Source: Nemertoderma westbladi
Lineage: Eukaryota; Xenacoelomorpha; Nemertodermatida; Nemertodermatidae
Assembly: GCA_032718475.1 (NCBI GenBank)
Contig: JAUCBJ010007200.1
Location: forward strand, 124,001-188,000
DNA length: 64,000 bases
Reading direction: 5' to 3'
Shown here piece after piece: positions 22,157 through 32,699 of this stretch. The notes under the pieces were generated by a model, which saw nothing but the letters and a program-made list of their open reading frames with translations, made no database searches and was not told where the DNA came from. Every line of letters begins with the position of its first letter. Within the stretch, counting starts at the first letter, position 1. The position numbers and the translations under genes were made by a program.

Positions 22157-23446
22157 TCAGATTTTATTGCTCAACGCGTAATCTATCTGATCTTGCCTAG
22201 GTAGCGCCTGCCAGTACCTGCAGTTCATGGTTTGATGAAGCGCATTTGCATGTAGCTGGCATTTGCTCTTTGGGTCGTAGCCCTCCTTATACAGCGCATT
22301 GCGTATCGCAGTTGCGTTTGTACCAAAGTCCCTACTATTCTTATTGTTTGGATTCGGCCTACTGGATGTACTGGGGTTATATTTATTCGTGCTGTTATTG
22401 TTCCCCTGTCCGTTCCATGGTGTGGTCTCATCTTCGGCCAGCTGTAGACTTGCAGTCCCCTGCGTCGCTGCATATGGCAATGATTGCCTGAGCCTCGGTA
22501 ATGCGTTTGATGTATTGTGCTCTGGTTTCGGTCTATGGTAATCCGTCTTCGGTCCCTTTCCCAGGCTATCTTCGCTATAGACTGGGTCAGTTATTAGTTC
22601 AGCCTCGTAGTTTAAGAAGTTTGACATTTCTTCTAAACCCGGTTCCGCACCCTTCTTATCTAGAGTGGAGAAGGCGATTTTACTCCACTTGTTGCGCAGC
22701 CAGCTCGGTAGTGCCTGCGCTATCGTGGTGATGTTGTTGGACGCGTTGAGCTCGTATGGCGCGTCTAGCGTCTTCAGCACGATTAGCGCCTTTTCAACTT
22801 TGTTAGGAAATGTCTTAATGCTAACGGGATTATCCTGTAGGCCACCCGATGTTATGCCTCTGAGTGTCTGTCTGATGATCTTGGCCGGGTGCCCGTATTC
22901 CCTATCCAGTGCCCGCCATGCTGTCGTGAAGCCGCCCTCTATTCCTTGATATTGCCTCACGATGTCGTATGCTGGGCCTCCCGTGTATACTTGCAGATAC
23001 TTTAGGCACTCCGCCTGCGTCAAGTTCTTTGTTAGTATTTCGTTACTATACATGCGCCGAAACTGTAGATATTCTTCCGGCCTACTCCCATCGAATATGA
23101 ATGGTTCCACGGGTGGTAACTCGATCCTCGTTTTCAACGCATCGATCAACGTGGCCATCCCCATCGCCTGCGCTTCCAATGGATTCGATGGGTGCTGCAT
23201 AGTTTCTCCTGTCTGGTGCGGCTCGTCTGTCCTATTTCTTGACTTTCTCTGACTTGGGTATGTCATCTGGGGTAGCGGCCCCCTCCATATTTCTGTATCA
23301 CACGACCTATTCTCATCCAAGGGTCTCGTTGTTCTTGCTCCTATCGGGGTATATTGTTGATATTGTGATGGGGGAATGTCACCCTGTCCCCCCCCACCGG
23401 TATGTTTGGTACTGGGGTTGATGTTAATATGTTGGGGCCCATACAC
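22157..23446 (-). CDS. BEL2 gag, DUF1759-type capsid region and start of nucleocapsid
   Basis: The protein contains LPPVEPFIFDGSRPEEYLQF and the following helices typical of the DUF1759 gag domain of BEL/Pao elements, then a Gln/Asn/Pro-rich linker and a Cys/His segment (CQLHANALHQTMNC). The frame ends at TGA 22157-22159. The very next codons, in the same frame, are SRCVMSGHRAREC, so the TGA occupies the place of the first Cys of a CCHC knuckle, and gag and pol are otherwise one frame. At the N-terminal side it overlaps another frame at a G run near 23391. Confidence 0.85.
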   Translation of the reverse strand: MYGPQHININPSTKHTGGGGQGDIPPSQYQQYTPIGARTTRPLDENRSCDTEIWRGPLPQMTYPSQRKSRNRTDEPHQTGETMQHPSNPLEAQAMGMATLIDALKTRIELPPVEPFIFDGSRPEEYLQFRRMYSNEILTKNLTQAECLKYLQVYTGGPAYDIVRQYQGIEGGFTTAWRALDREYGHPAKIIRQTLRGITSGGLQDNPVSIKTFPNKVEKALIVLKTLDAPYELNASNNITTIAQALPSWLRNKWSKIAFSTLDKKGAEPGLEEMSNFLNYEAELITDPVYSEDSLGKGPKTDYHRPKPEHNTSNALPRLRQSLPYAATQGTASLQLAEDETTPWNGQGNNNSTNKYNPSTSSRPNPNNKNSRDFGTNATAIRNALYKEGYDPKSKCQLHANALHQTMNCRYWQALPRQDQIDYALSNKI

Positions 23447-25230
23447 CTATCCGCAATAATTCCCCCCTCCCCTGGGTATATGTTATGTCCCTGCATGCTG
23501 TAGTCATACTGCTGTGCTGGTACCGGTATAGGCCTATCAGCTTCTGGCCTACTCGCCGGTACGTATTCCGCGACTTCCGGGTTTAATCCCGTTGTCCACG
23601 CCATCCTATCGCCTACATTGCCTCTCTCAGTATGGCCTATGGTATGTGCAGTAAGGCCTACAGTATGTCCTACAGTCTGCATGTGTCGCTCGGGATCGAA
23701 GTTTATTCTTCTCGAGTAATCCTCCCCGCGGCTACCGCATTCTCGATCGGTAGGTGTATTTCGTCGGTAAGTTTCTCTTCGACCCCCCTCTCTACTGTCC
23801 TCATCTTCATACCGGTACATCGCGTACTCCTCCATCGGCGCGTGGTGCGCCTCGCCGGGTCGCATCTCTCCGGGGCGACGGCAATCTCCCGGAGTCCGAC
23901 CCCACTGACTCTCCGTTCTCATCTCGACTACCGACGGCTCGCTATCCATTCTCGCTCTTCTATCGTTCGCGGCGATACCTCTACTACTGTCTTCCCTTCT
24001 TCTCCTTTCAGTGGAGTATTCCCGCTCGTGAGATCTCTCGTCGACCTCCCGTTTAAACCCCACTGTTCTTCTTCCCTCTTCTGATCGGGCTCGACGCTTC
24101 GTCCGCCCTCTCACGACGTCAACCTGTCTCTCTCTGCTGGGTCGCACGGCGCTGGGGATACTCACAATCCCCCTATTACTTTTCGTCGCCGGGTGTTGCA
24201 GTTTACCTATTTCGGCCCGCGCATTATCCGCTGACGGCTGTGGGACACTCTCTGCCCCCCCCTTTCGCCGCTGACTTGCTGTTGTGGGGCTCTCGTAGCC
24301 CCCCCCCCCCCCCCACTCGCCACATCTAACTTCGCTATCCCTCACTATGCTACTATATCCCTCTCTAGTCGACACATCAACCCTATCGCGGTCGGGTCTA
24401 TTCACCCCCGCCTCTCCCTCTGCTATTGCGTGGCCTACCAGGCCCTCTACTCCCTGCCTACCAACTATGTGGCCTACCAGGCCCTCGCTGGGTCTATTCA
24501 ACCCAGCCACTCCCTGCCTACCAACTACGTGGCCTACCAGGCCCTCGCTGGGTCTACCTAACCCAGCTACTCCCTGCCTACCAACTGTGTGGCCTACCAG
24601 GCCCTCGCTGGGTCTATTCAACCCAGCCACTCCCTGCCTACCAACTACGTGACCTACCAGGCCCTCGCTGGGTCTACCTAACCCAGCTACTTCCGGCCCA
24701 CCAACTGTACGACCTACCAGGCCCCCGTCTGTCTGGCTATACACGCCCGACGCGTTCACGTTAATAGCACCCACATTGGAAACGGAATCAATTTGTTCGT
24801 TCGAAACAAAATAATTTGAATTACTTTGCGCGACTACACTATCTGAATTATTTTGTAAATTCGGACTCGGATCACTATTTAAATTATTTGGATTATTTTG
24901 TGTAATTGCGTTACTTAAATTATTTTGTAGGTTCGAATTTGGGTTATTATTTTGATTATTTGGATTATTTTGTGTAATTGCGTTACTTAAATTATTTTGT
25001 AGGTTCGAATTTGGGTTATTATTTTGATTATTTGGATTATTTTGTGTAGCTACATTAATATTAGAATTATTTTCTACATTAATATTAGTATTGTTCTGAT
25101 TTAAATTTAAATTACTACCACTAGGCAAAGTATTTCCTGCAATAAAGGTTTGATTAGAATTATCCCATACGGTACTATTAATATTAACCACGTCTTCTGT
25201 ACCATTATCATTATTACCCCCCCCCCCCCC
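23341..25230 (-). CDS. BEL2 gag upstream region: Asn-rich and 20-residue repeat protein segment
   Basis: The open frame begins in Asn-rich repeats (NNPNNQNNNPNSNLQNNLSN appears twice), then has five or six near copies of a 20-residue unit containing GLVGHVVGRQGVAGLNRPSE, then a long Arg/Glu-rich region. It is entered from the preceding frame through a poly-G run (25217-25234 on the plus strand is poly-C) and leaves into the capsid frame through a second G run near 23391. It probably forms one long gag with its neighbours. No enzymatic motif is seen. Confidence 0.7.
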   Translation of the reverse strand, partial: GGGGGNNDNGTEDVVNINSTVWDNSNQTFIAGNTLPSGSNLNLNQNNTNINVENNSNINVATQNNPNNQNNNPNSNLQNNLSNAITQNNPNNQNNNPNSNLQNNLSNAITQNNPNNLNSDPSPNLQNNSDSVVAQSNSNYFVSNEQIDSVSNVGAINVNASGVYSQTDGGLVGRTVGGPEVAGLGRPSEGLVGHVVGRQGVAGLNRPSEGLVGHTVGRQGVAGLGRPSEGLVGHVVGRQGVAGLNRPSEGLVGHIVGRQGVEGLVGHAIAEGEAGVNRPDRDRVDVSTREGYSSIVRDSEVRCGEWGGGGGYESPTTASQRRKGGAESVPQPSADNARAEIGKLQHPATKSNRGIVSIPSAVRPSRERQVDVVRGRTKRRARSEEGRRTVGFKREVDERSHEREYSTERRRREDSSRGIAANDRRARMDSEPSVVEMRTESQWGRTPGDCRRPGEMRPGEAHHAPMEEYAMYRYEDEDSREGGRRETYRRNTPTDRECGSRGEDYSRRINFDPERHMQTVGHTVGLTAHTIGHTERGNVGDRMAWTTGLNPEVAEYVPASRPEADRPIPVPAQQYDYSMQGHNIYPGEGGIIADRCMGPNILTSTPVPNIPVGGDRVTFPHHNINNIPR

Positions 25231-26780
25231 CCGCCCGTACGGTCATACCAGTTTTGGGTCTGTCGTGCGGTCCCTGTAAGTGGGGTATTAATAAATGTAT
25301 CCACGGCCCCTGGCTCCCCTAGAATACTCGAGCCAGTCCCGCTCTCAGACGCCCCCGCCCGCACCAGTTGCAGCTCGTGCGCACGTCTAATCCTATGTTC
25401 CGCAAGCTCACTTTGGCGTCTCTTTAATTCCTCTTGCTCTCGCTCAGCTTCCGCCACTCTCCTCTCACACTCCCGCGCGTCCCGCTCAGCCAACTCTGCT
25501 ACTCTCCTAGCACTCTCCCTTCGCCTCACTTCACGCTCCTTACGTTCACTTTCCTTTCTCGCCTCATGCTCCTTCCGTTCCGCCTCACGCTCTCTGCGTT
25601 CCTTTTCCTCTCTCGCCTCATACTCCTTGCGTTCCCTTTCCTCTCTCGCCTCACGCTCCCTACACTCCTTTTCCTCTGTTTCCTCACACTCCCTAAGGCC
25701 TCTCAAAGCCCTTTCTGCCCTCTCTCCGGTTTATCTAATCAATGCCGCTTCCCTCTCTAGTCGCATTCTCCCCTCCTCTAGCCGTTTATCCATTTCCCTC
25801 TGACCTTGCTCTATCAGGTCGAGACGGTACGCGGCACCTGCCTCTCTCACCAGTGTTTCTTTCGCGGAGGATATAGCAGACTTATCGGTTACGACGGACT
25901 CCCTCCGCCTTCCCGATCTACTAGCTTTCCCCCTCCTCCCGGAACTCCCTCCGACCGACGAGACCGAATCCGCGGGGTCAACCTCGGATTCGCCCTCCTC
26001 AGGTCTGTTCCAACCCACTAATTTTATACCCCGGGCATCGATTAAATATGGCCCTATGTACACTACACTAGGTTGTATACCCCCATGCCGCCATGAGTCA
26101 TACAGTTCCTCGGCAACCCTTGTCGCTCTCTCCTCGGCCAATTCTCTCTGCCCGAAGCGCATTAGATAATATAAATGTCTGTCCGACTTAACTAGTCCTG
26201 ACTTTAGTTTTACCTCATCTATCGTTTTCCCCTTTCTGGCCTCCTCTAGTAGTCTCCGGGTCGCGTTGTAGGCCCGTCGAAGTCGATAGGAGACCCCGAC
26301 GTCCTCGTCGCCGACCTCTCCTCCGTCTCTCCGGGTTCGACGTCGTACCGGCGGCCCCACCATCGCCGTTCCGGTGGGCCGTCCGTCGCCCTCGGCCTGT
26401 GCCTGGCCGGCGGCATCGGTATCGACATCTCCATCATCTCTCCGGGTCCGGCGTCGTACCGTCGGCCCCACCGTCGCCGTCTCGGTGGGCCGTTCGTCGC
26501 TCTCGGCCTGTGGCTGGCCCGCGACATCGGCACGTCGACCCTCGTTCCGCGTCGACTCGTCTCTTTCTCCCTCGAGCTCGTTCTCTCTATCCTCCGACTC
26601 GACTCCCCCTCCTCTCGACTCGGCTTCTGACTCCAGATGGTCCCCCTCATCTTGAACTTCCGGGTCACCCGTTACCGATGGCTCCGGCGTCGTGGGCCTA
26701 TACCGCCTGGTCGCGGCCTCGCGGATCGTTTGTTCTTCGTCCGGGGTCCGCGTCGGTGTTGTCTCGCCCGACTGACTCAT
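25107..26780 (-). pseudogene. BEL2 gag amino-terminal region with long charged coiled coil
   Basis: ATG at 26780 (MSQSGETTPTRTPDEEQTIR) lies 92 bp inside the 5' LTR border, as expected for the first gene. The first ~150 residues are acidic with an internal duplication (RRTRRDDGD / RRTRRDGGE). A folded segment follows (SYRLRRAYNATRRLLEEARK...YYLMRFGQRELAEERATRVA). A TAA at 25731 is read past in the same frame into a Glu/Arg/Lys-rich heptad region (about 25700-25380), surely a coiled coil. The frame is lost at the G run near 25225. BEL1b gag is likewise long, with an alanine-rich coiled coil. Confidence 0.75.
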
Positions 26781-26872
26781 CTCGCTTGGTGATTGGTGGA
26801 GTTTAGCTAGCTAGGGCAGCAGTTGGTTTTAGTTACTGAGTTTAGCTAAGGCAGCAGCACTGATTTAGTTAC

Positions 26873-27422
26873 TGTGACGGGATCCAAGAGGGATCCCGGT
26901 TTATCCGTTGTTAGTTCACGCGTCCCCGCCATGTATAAAGAGTAAATGAGTTTATGCTGTTCGTCGTATATAATATTTGGGTATACAGATATAGATATAG
27001 GTATAGATATGAGATAATACGGTTGTTGTATACGGAAGGCGGGATACGGTAACTAAAGTCCCGGTCCTTCCCTAGCTAAACTATGTAACCTAAACTAGCA
27101 CCAGTATTGCACTGAGATAACTGAATTGATATGATTACTGCCAAGTGGCTATATTGCACGGTTGGCCTTGTTACTCTACCTAATCGATGCCTTTCCCCCC
27201 CTCTGATTGGTTGATACTCCTTGTTGGCGCCCTTTGGAGTGTTCCCGTTCACTCCACCTGTTCTCTCTGGGTTAGGGGTTTGGCCCCTGACCCTCATTGT
27301 GTGCTTCCTTCCCATTCCTATTGGGATGGCACGAGTTGGTTAATTACCCAATCTCGTGGCTCCCAATATTGCTTATCGGCTTATAACTTTATGGGGTGTT
27401 ATCGGGATTGAATAAGCTAACA
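26873..27422 (-). mobile_element. BEL2 5' LTR
   Basis: 550 bp, TGTGACGGG...AAGCTAACA on the plus strand; it is the 5' LTR because the genes read leftwards from it. It is flanked on the right by the TGAAT target duplication (27423-27427). Differences from the 3' LTR are scattered substitutions and a one-base indel in a T/C run. Confidence 0.95.
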
Positions 27423-27427
27423 TGAAT

Positions 27428-27740
27428 ATATGTGTGAATTAGCGTTCCTGGCATGGACCTCTACCAAGTAATTTATTATTTATATTACGACTGCACCAGT
27501 GTCTCGTGTCTCTGTTACAATGTACGTACGTACAGTACAATATAATTTTTATTTTTTTAAATATTGTTGTTTGTAAATTACAGTTCAATATTATTATATA
27601 TACATTAAGGTACACGTATTTGATTGGTTCTACTTAGGGTATGGTAGACGTTGGTATTATAATTATCAGTTGTTTTAAACTGCCTTCAGCTCAGCTTACT
27701 GACTGAAGTTTTAGACCAATAAAGAATTGAAAAAAATTTA
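27428..27740. other. leader block before the exon array, non-coding
   Basis: AT-rich. 27560-27740 is repeated at 31203-31385 before the second array. It ends with AATAAAGAATTGAAAAAAA, which looks like the 3' end of a retroposed sequence on the plus strand. No gene is seen. Confidence 0.6.
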
Positions 27741-29840
27741 TTGAATTGATAATAGATGGATTAATCGATCGATATATTGGTGTAATGGAGTATCACATTT
27801 TTGTAATACATACCAACCTGTAGTTTGGAGTGTTGAAGTTGTTGGAGTGGTCGTAGGACTACCTGTATTAAAACAAAATAATTGTAATGACATTAGTAAT
27901 CAACCACGAACTAAGTGCCAAGGAGAAAGTATCTTGAATTGATAATAGATGGATTAATCGATCGATATATTGGTGTAATGGAGTATCACATTTTTGTAAT
28001 ACATACCAACCTGTAGTTTGGAGTGTTGAAGTTGTTGGAGTGGTCGTAGGACTACCTGTATTAAAACCAAATAATTGTAATGACATTAGTACTCAACCAC
28101 GAACTAAGTGCCAAGGAGTAAGTATCTTGAATTGATAATAGATGGATTAATCGATCGATATATTGGTGTAATAAAGTATCACATTTTTGTAATACATACC
28201 AACCTGTAGTTTGGAGTGTTGAAGTTGTTGGAGTGGTCGTAGGAATACCTATATGAAAACCAAATAATTGTAATGACATTAGTAATCAACCACGAACTAA
28301 GTGCCAAGGAGTAAGTATCTTGAATTGATAATAGATGGATTAATCGATCGATATATTGGTGTAATGGAGTATCACATTTTTGTAATACATACCAACCTGT
28401 AGTTTGGAGTGTTGAAGTTGTTGGAGTGGTCGTAGGACTACCTGTATTAAAACAAAATAATTGTAATGACATTAGTAATCAACCACGAACTAAGTGCCAA
28501 GGAGTAAGTATCTTGAATTGATAATAGATGGATTAATCGATCGATATATTGGTGTAATGGAGTATCACATTTTTGTAATACATACCGACCTGTAGTTTGG
28601 AGTGTTGAAGTTGTTGGATTGGTCGTAGGAACACCTGTATTAAAACAAAATAATTGTAATGACATTAGTAATCAACCACGAACTAAGTGCCAAGGAGTAA
28701 GTATCTTGAATTGATAATAGATGGATTAATCGATCGATATATTGGTGTAATAAAGTATCACATTTTTGTAATACATACCAACCTGTAGTTTGGAGTGTTG
28801 AAGTTGTTGGAGTGGTCGTAGGAATACCTATATGAAAACCAAATAATTGTAATGACATTAGTAATCAACCACGAACTAAGTGCCAAGGAGTAAGTATCTT
28901 GAATTGATAATAGATGGATTAATCGATCGATATATTGGTGTAATGGAGTATCACATTTTTGTAATACATACCGACCTGTAGTTTGGAGTGTTGAAGTTGT
29001 TGGAGTGGTCGTAGGAATACCTATATGAAAACCAAATAATTGTAATGACATTAGTAATCAACCACGAACTAAGTGCCAAGGAGTAAGTATCTTGAATTGA
29101 TAATAGATGGATTAATCGATCGATATATTGGTGTAATAAAGTATCACATTTTTGTAATACATACCAACCTGTAGTTTGGAGTGTTGAAGTTGTTGGAGTG
29201 GTCGTAGGAATACCTATATGAAAACCAAATAATTGTAATGACATTAGTAATCAACCACGAACTAAGTGCCAAGGAGTAAGTATCTTGAATTGATAATAGA
29301 TGGATTAATCGATCGATAGATTGGTGTAATGGAGTATCATATTTTTGTAATACATACCGACCTGTAGTTTGGAGTGTTGAAGTTGTTGGAGTGGTCGTAG
29401 GAATACCTATATGAAAACCAAATAATTGTAATGACATTAGTAATCAACCACGAACTAAGTGCCAAGGAGTAAGTATCTTGAATTGATAATAGATGGATTA
29501 ATCGATCGATATATTGGTGTAATAAAGTATCACATTTTTGTAATACATACCAACCTGTAGTTTGGAGTGTTGAAGTTGTTGGAGTGGTCGTAGGACTACC
29601 TGTATTAAAACAAAATAATTGTAATGACATTAGTACTCAACCACGAACTAAGTGCCAAGGAGTAAGTATCTTGAATTGATAATAGATGGATTAATCGATC
29701 GATATATTGGTGTAATGGAGTATCACATTTTTGTAATACATACCAACCTGTAGTTTGGAGTGTTGAAGTTGTTGGAGTGGTCGTAGGACTACCTGTATGA
29801 AAACATTGTAATTTTAATGGTATTATTAATTGAAATAAAA
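27740..29840 (-). repeat. 193-bp tandem repeat array A1, 11 units
   Basis: Units start near 27740 and recur every 193 bp with few changes. Each contains TTGATAATAGATGGATTAAT, the palindrome-rich ATCGATCGATATATTGG and one 45-bp exon-like block. Differences cluster at a few sites (GGAGTATCA/AAAGTATCA; CTGTATTAAAACA/CTATATGAAAACC), showing shuffling of two or three subtypes between units. Confidence 0.97.
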
Positions 29841-32467
29841 TATAGAAATATTTTTTAAAATATTATTTAATACAACATCCATTGTACATTTACCGAATGC
29901 CTAATATGTTAATAAATTTACCCGATAATAATAATAATAGTACACAATTCTCATAACCATTTTCGAAAGCTCAATATTGAGCCACAATGTCCGTTCCGCG
30001 GAGCCCTGCTCCGTCGCCAAAATCAAGCCCTCCATGAAGCCAAGGAATGCCTGTTTACCACCGTAGGTGATCTTCAACAGTAAACCTTCCACTCTGTTTC
30101 CTAAAGGAATGTCTGTTCACCACCATGGGTGATCTTCCACAGCAAATCTTTCACTCTGTTTCCTAAAGGAATGCCTGTTCACCACTATGGGTGATCTTCC
30201 ACAGTAAACCCTTCCACTCTGTTTCCTAAAGGAATGCCTGTTCACCACCGTGGGTGATCTTCCACAGCAAACCTTTCACTCTGTTTCCTAAAGGAATGCC
30301 TGTTCACCACTATGGGTGATCTTCCACAGTAAACCCTTCCACTCTGTTTCCTAAAGGAATGCCTGTTCACCACCGTGGGTGATCTTCCACAGTAAACCCT
30401 TCCACTCTGTTTCCTAGTAAAGGAATGCCTGTTCACCACCATGGGTGATCTTCCACAGCAAACCTTTCACTCTGTTTCCTAAAGGAATGCCTGTTCACCA
30501 CTATGGGTGATCTTCCACAGTAAACCCTTCCACTATGTTTCCTAAAGGAATGCCTGTTCACCACCGTGGGTGATCTTCCACAGTAAACTCTTCCACTCTG
30601 TTCCTACAGTAGTAAAGGAATGCCTGTTCACCACCATGGGTGATCTTACACAGTAAACCCTTCCACTATGTTTCCTAAAGAAATGCCTGTTCACCAACAT
30701 GGGTGATCTTCCACAGTAAACCCTACCACTCTGTTTCCTAAAGGAATGCCTGTTCACCACCATGGGTGATCTTACACAGTAAACCCTTCCACTCTGTTAG
30801 ATAGATAGATTTATTTATACATTATGTAAAAACAATAACAAATACACCAAACAATGTACCGGTATAAAGGTATTGTCCAACATAACATATAGGATTACCC
30901 CTAAAGCTTTGCAGCTTATTTCCAAGGGGGTCCTTTATGTTACATGGTTACAAATACAATATTACACTACGCTAACCTAAAACCAAGATAAAACGTAATT
31001 ACACTATGTACATGTACAACTTTACCGACTCAACGATAAAGATGTAATGTACAGAACAATTTATTATAAAACGTAATTACAGTATAAATAGTAAATAATT
31101 AATAAACTAATAACTTACTGTAGGACTATTGTAGCTATTTTTACATTGCACAAATAATTGCACAAATAATTAAAACATTGCACATTGTGCAAATATTGCA
31201 TATTTGTTGTTTGTAAATTACAGTTCAATATTATTATATATACATTAAGGTACACGTATTTGATTGGTTGTACTTAGGGTAGGGTAGACGTTGGTCTTAT
31301 AATTATCAGTTGTTTTAAACTGCCTTCAGCTCAGCTTACTGACTGAAGTTTTAGACCAATAAAGAATTGAAAAAAAATTATTGAATTGATAATAGATGGA
31401 TTAATCGATCGATATATTGGTGTAATGGAGTATCACATTTTTGTACTACATACCAACCTGTAGTTTGGAGTGTTGAAGTTGTTGGAGTGGTCGTAGGAAC
31501 ACCTGTATTAAAACAAAATAATTGTAATGACATTAGTAATCAACCACGAACTAAGTGCCAAGGAGTAAGTATCTTGAATTGATAATAGATGGATTAATCG
31601 ATCGATATATTGGTGTAATAAAGTATCACATTTTTGTAATACATACCAACCTGTAGTTTGGAGTGTTGAAGTTGTTGGAGTGGTCGTAGGAATACCTATA
31701 AGAAAACCAAATAATTGTAATGACATTAGTACTCAACCACGAACTAAGTGCCAAGGAGTAAGTATCTTTAATTGATAATAGATGGATTAATCGATCGATA
31801 TATTGGTGTAATGGAGTATCGCATTTTTGTAATACATACCAACCTGTAGTTTGGAGTGTTGAAGTTGTTGGAGTGGTCGTAGGAACACCTGTATTAAAAC
31901 AAAATAATTGTAATGACATTAGTAATCAACCACGAACTAAGTGCCAAGGAGTAAGTATCTTGAATTGATAATAGATGGATTAATCGATCGATATATTGGT
32001 GTAATGGAGTATCACATTTTTGTAATACATACCGACCTGTAGTTTGGAGTGTTGAAGTTGTTGGATTGGTCGTAGGAACACCTGTATTAAAACAAAATAA
32101 TTGTAATGACATTAGTAATCAACCACGAACTAAGTGCCAAGGAGTAAGTATCTTGAATTGATAATAGATGGATTAATCGATCGATATATTGGTGTAATGG
32201 AGTATCACATTTTTGTAATACATACCGACCTGTAGTTTGGAGTGTTGAAGTTGTTGGATTGGTCGTAGGAACACCTGTATTAAAACAAAATAATTGTAAT
32301 GACATTAGTAATCAACCACGAACTAAGTGCCAAGGAGTAAGTATCTTGAATTGATAATAGATGGATTAATCGATCGATATATTGGTGTAATGGAGTATCA
32401 CATTTTTGTAATACATACCAACCTGTAGTTTGGAGTGTTGAAGTTGTTGGAGTGGTCGTAGGACTAC
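27818..32467 (-). CDS. host gene: 17 tandem mini-exons encoding a Thr/Ser/Pro-rich (mucin-like) repeat
   Basis: On the minus strand each 193-bp unit holds a 45-nt block preceded by a pyrimidine-rich tract and AG (TTTTAATACAG or TTTTCATATAG) and followed by GT. The blocks are at 27818-27862 and every 193 bp to 29748-29792 (11 copies), then 31458-31502 to 32423-32467 (6 copies). Read in phase 1 each encodes G-(S/I/V)-PTTTPTTSTLQTT, one version with N for T. All copies keep the frame; the length is 15 codons, so any number can be spliced in. Thr/Ser/Pro repeats of this type are O-glycosylated in mucins and extracellular stalks. The donor could instead be the GTATGT four bases further on, which would break the frame. 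Without transcripts the exon calls are inference. Confidence 0.6.
29841..30051. other. spacer between exon array A1 and minisatellite, duplicated at 32490-32704
   Basis: Contains (TAA)n at about 29925-29940 and TTCCGCGGAGCCCTGCTCCG. A nearly identical block follows array A2, showing that array, spacer and minisatellite were duplicated together. Confidence 0.8.
30052..30796. repeat. 63-bp minisatellite, array 1 (about 12 units)
   Basis: Units of CCTAAAGGAATGCCTGTTCA followed by CCACCATGGGTGATCTTCCA and CAGTAAACCCTTCCACTCTGTTT. Unit lengths vary from 62 to about 72 bp, so the apparent minus-strand reading frames (HSFRKQSGRVYCGRSP) are not maintained. Probably intronic to the minus-strand gene. 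Confidence 0.95.
30797..31100 (-). mobile_element. 5'-truncated LINE 3' end, second copy
   Basis: 30797-30937 is nearly identical to 18054-18195, including the TAGATAGATAGATTTATTTATA tail start on the plus strand and the TTTCCAAGGGGGTCCTTT head. This copy extends further (about 300 bp) into AT-rich 3' untranslated sequence. Confidence 0.85.
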
Positions 32468-32490
32468 ATTGTATGAAAACATTGTAATTT
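31203..32490 (-). repeat. 193-bp tandem repeat array A2 with leader, 6 units
   Basis: Leader 31203-31385 matches 27560-27740; six units follow with the same 193-bp period. The last unit is altered at its acceptor side (ACTACATTGTATGAAAAC). Confidence 0.95.
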
Positions 32491-32699
32491 TAATGGTATT
32501 AGTAATTGAAATAAAATATAGAAATATTTTTTAAAATATTATTAAATACAACATAAATTGTATATTTACCGAATGCCTAATATGTTAATAAATTTACCCG
32601 ATAATAATAATAATAGTACACAATTCTCATAATCATTTTCGAAAGCTCAATATTGAGCCACAATGTCCGTTCCGCGGAGCCCTGCTCCGTCGCCAAAAC

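Larger units (their letters stand above)
14456..27422 (-). mobile_element. BEL2, a BEL/Pao LTR retrotransposon of 12.97 kb
   Basis: Two LTRs in the same orientation (14456-15003 and 26873-27422) bound coding sequence for gag, protease, RT, RNase H and integrase, then an ORF3. The flanks both read TGAAT (14451-14455 and 27423-27427), a 5-bp target duplication. The LTRs show only about eight differences by eye, so the insertion is fairly young. Yet the coding region has several stops and shifts and a LINE fragment, so this copy is probably non-autonomous or suffers from homopolymer errors. Confidence 0.95.

Noticed and set aside
30242-30763. Minus-strand frames of HSFRKQSGRVYCGRSP repeats in the 63-bp minisatellite
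   Set aside because: Unit lengths vary by non-multiples of three and the frame is lost repeatedly, so no coding selection is visible.
27868-32305. 72-97 residue minus-strand frames repeated through the 193-bp arrays
   Set aside because: They cross the predicted splice sites and include intron sequence; only the 45-nt Thr/Ser/Pro block has conserved borders.
27736-32490. CRISPR-like regular repeat array
   Set aside because: Repeats of 193 bp without variable spacers, in a spliced-gene and LINE context; this is a tandem repeat in an animal genome.
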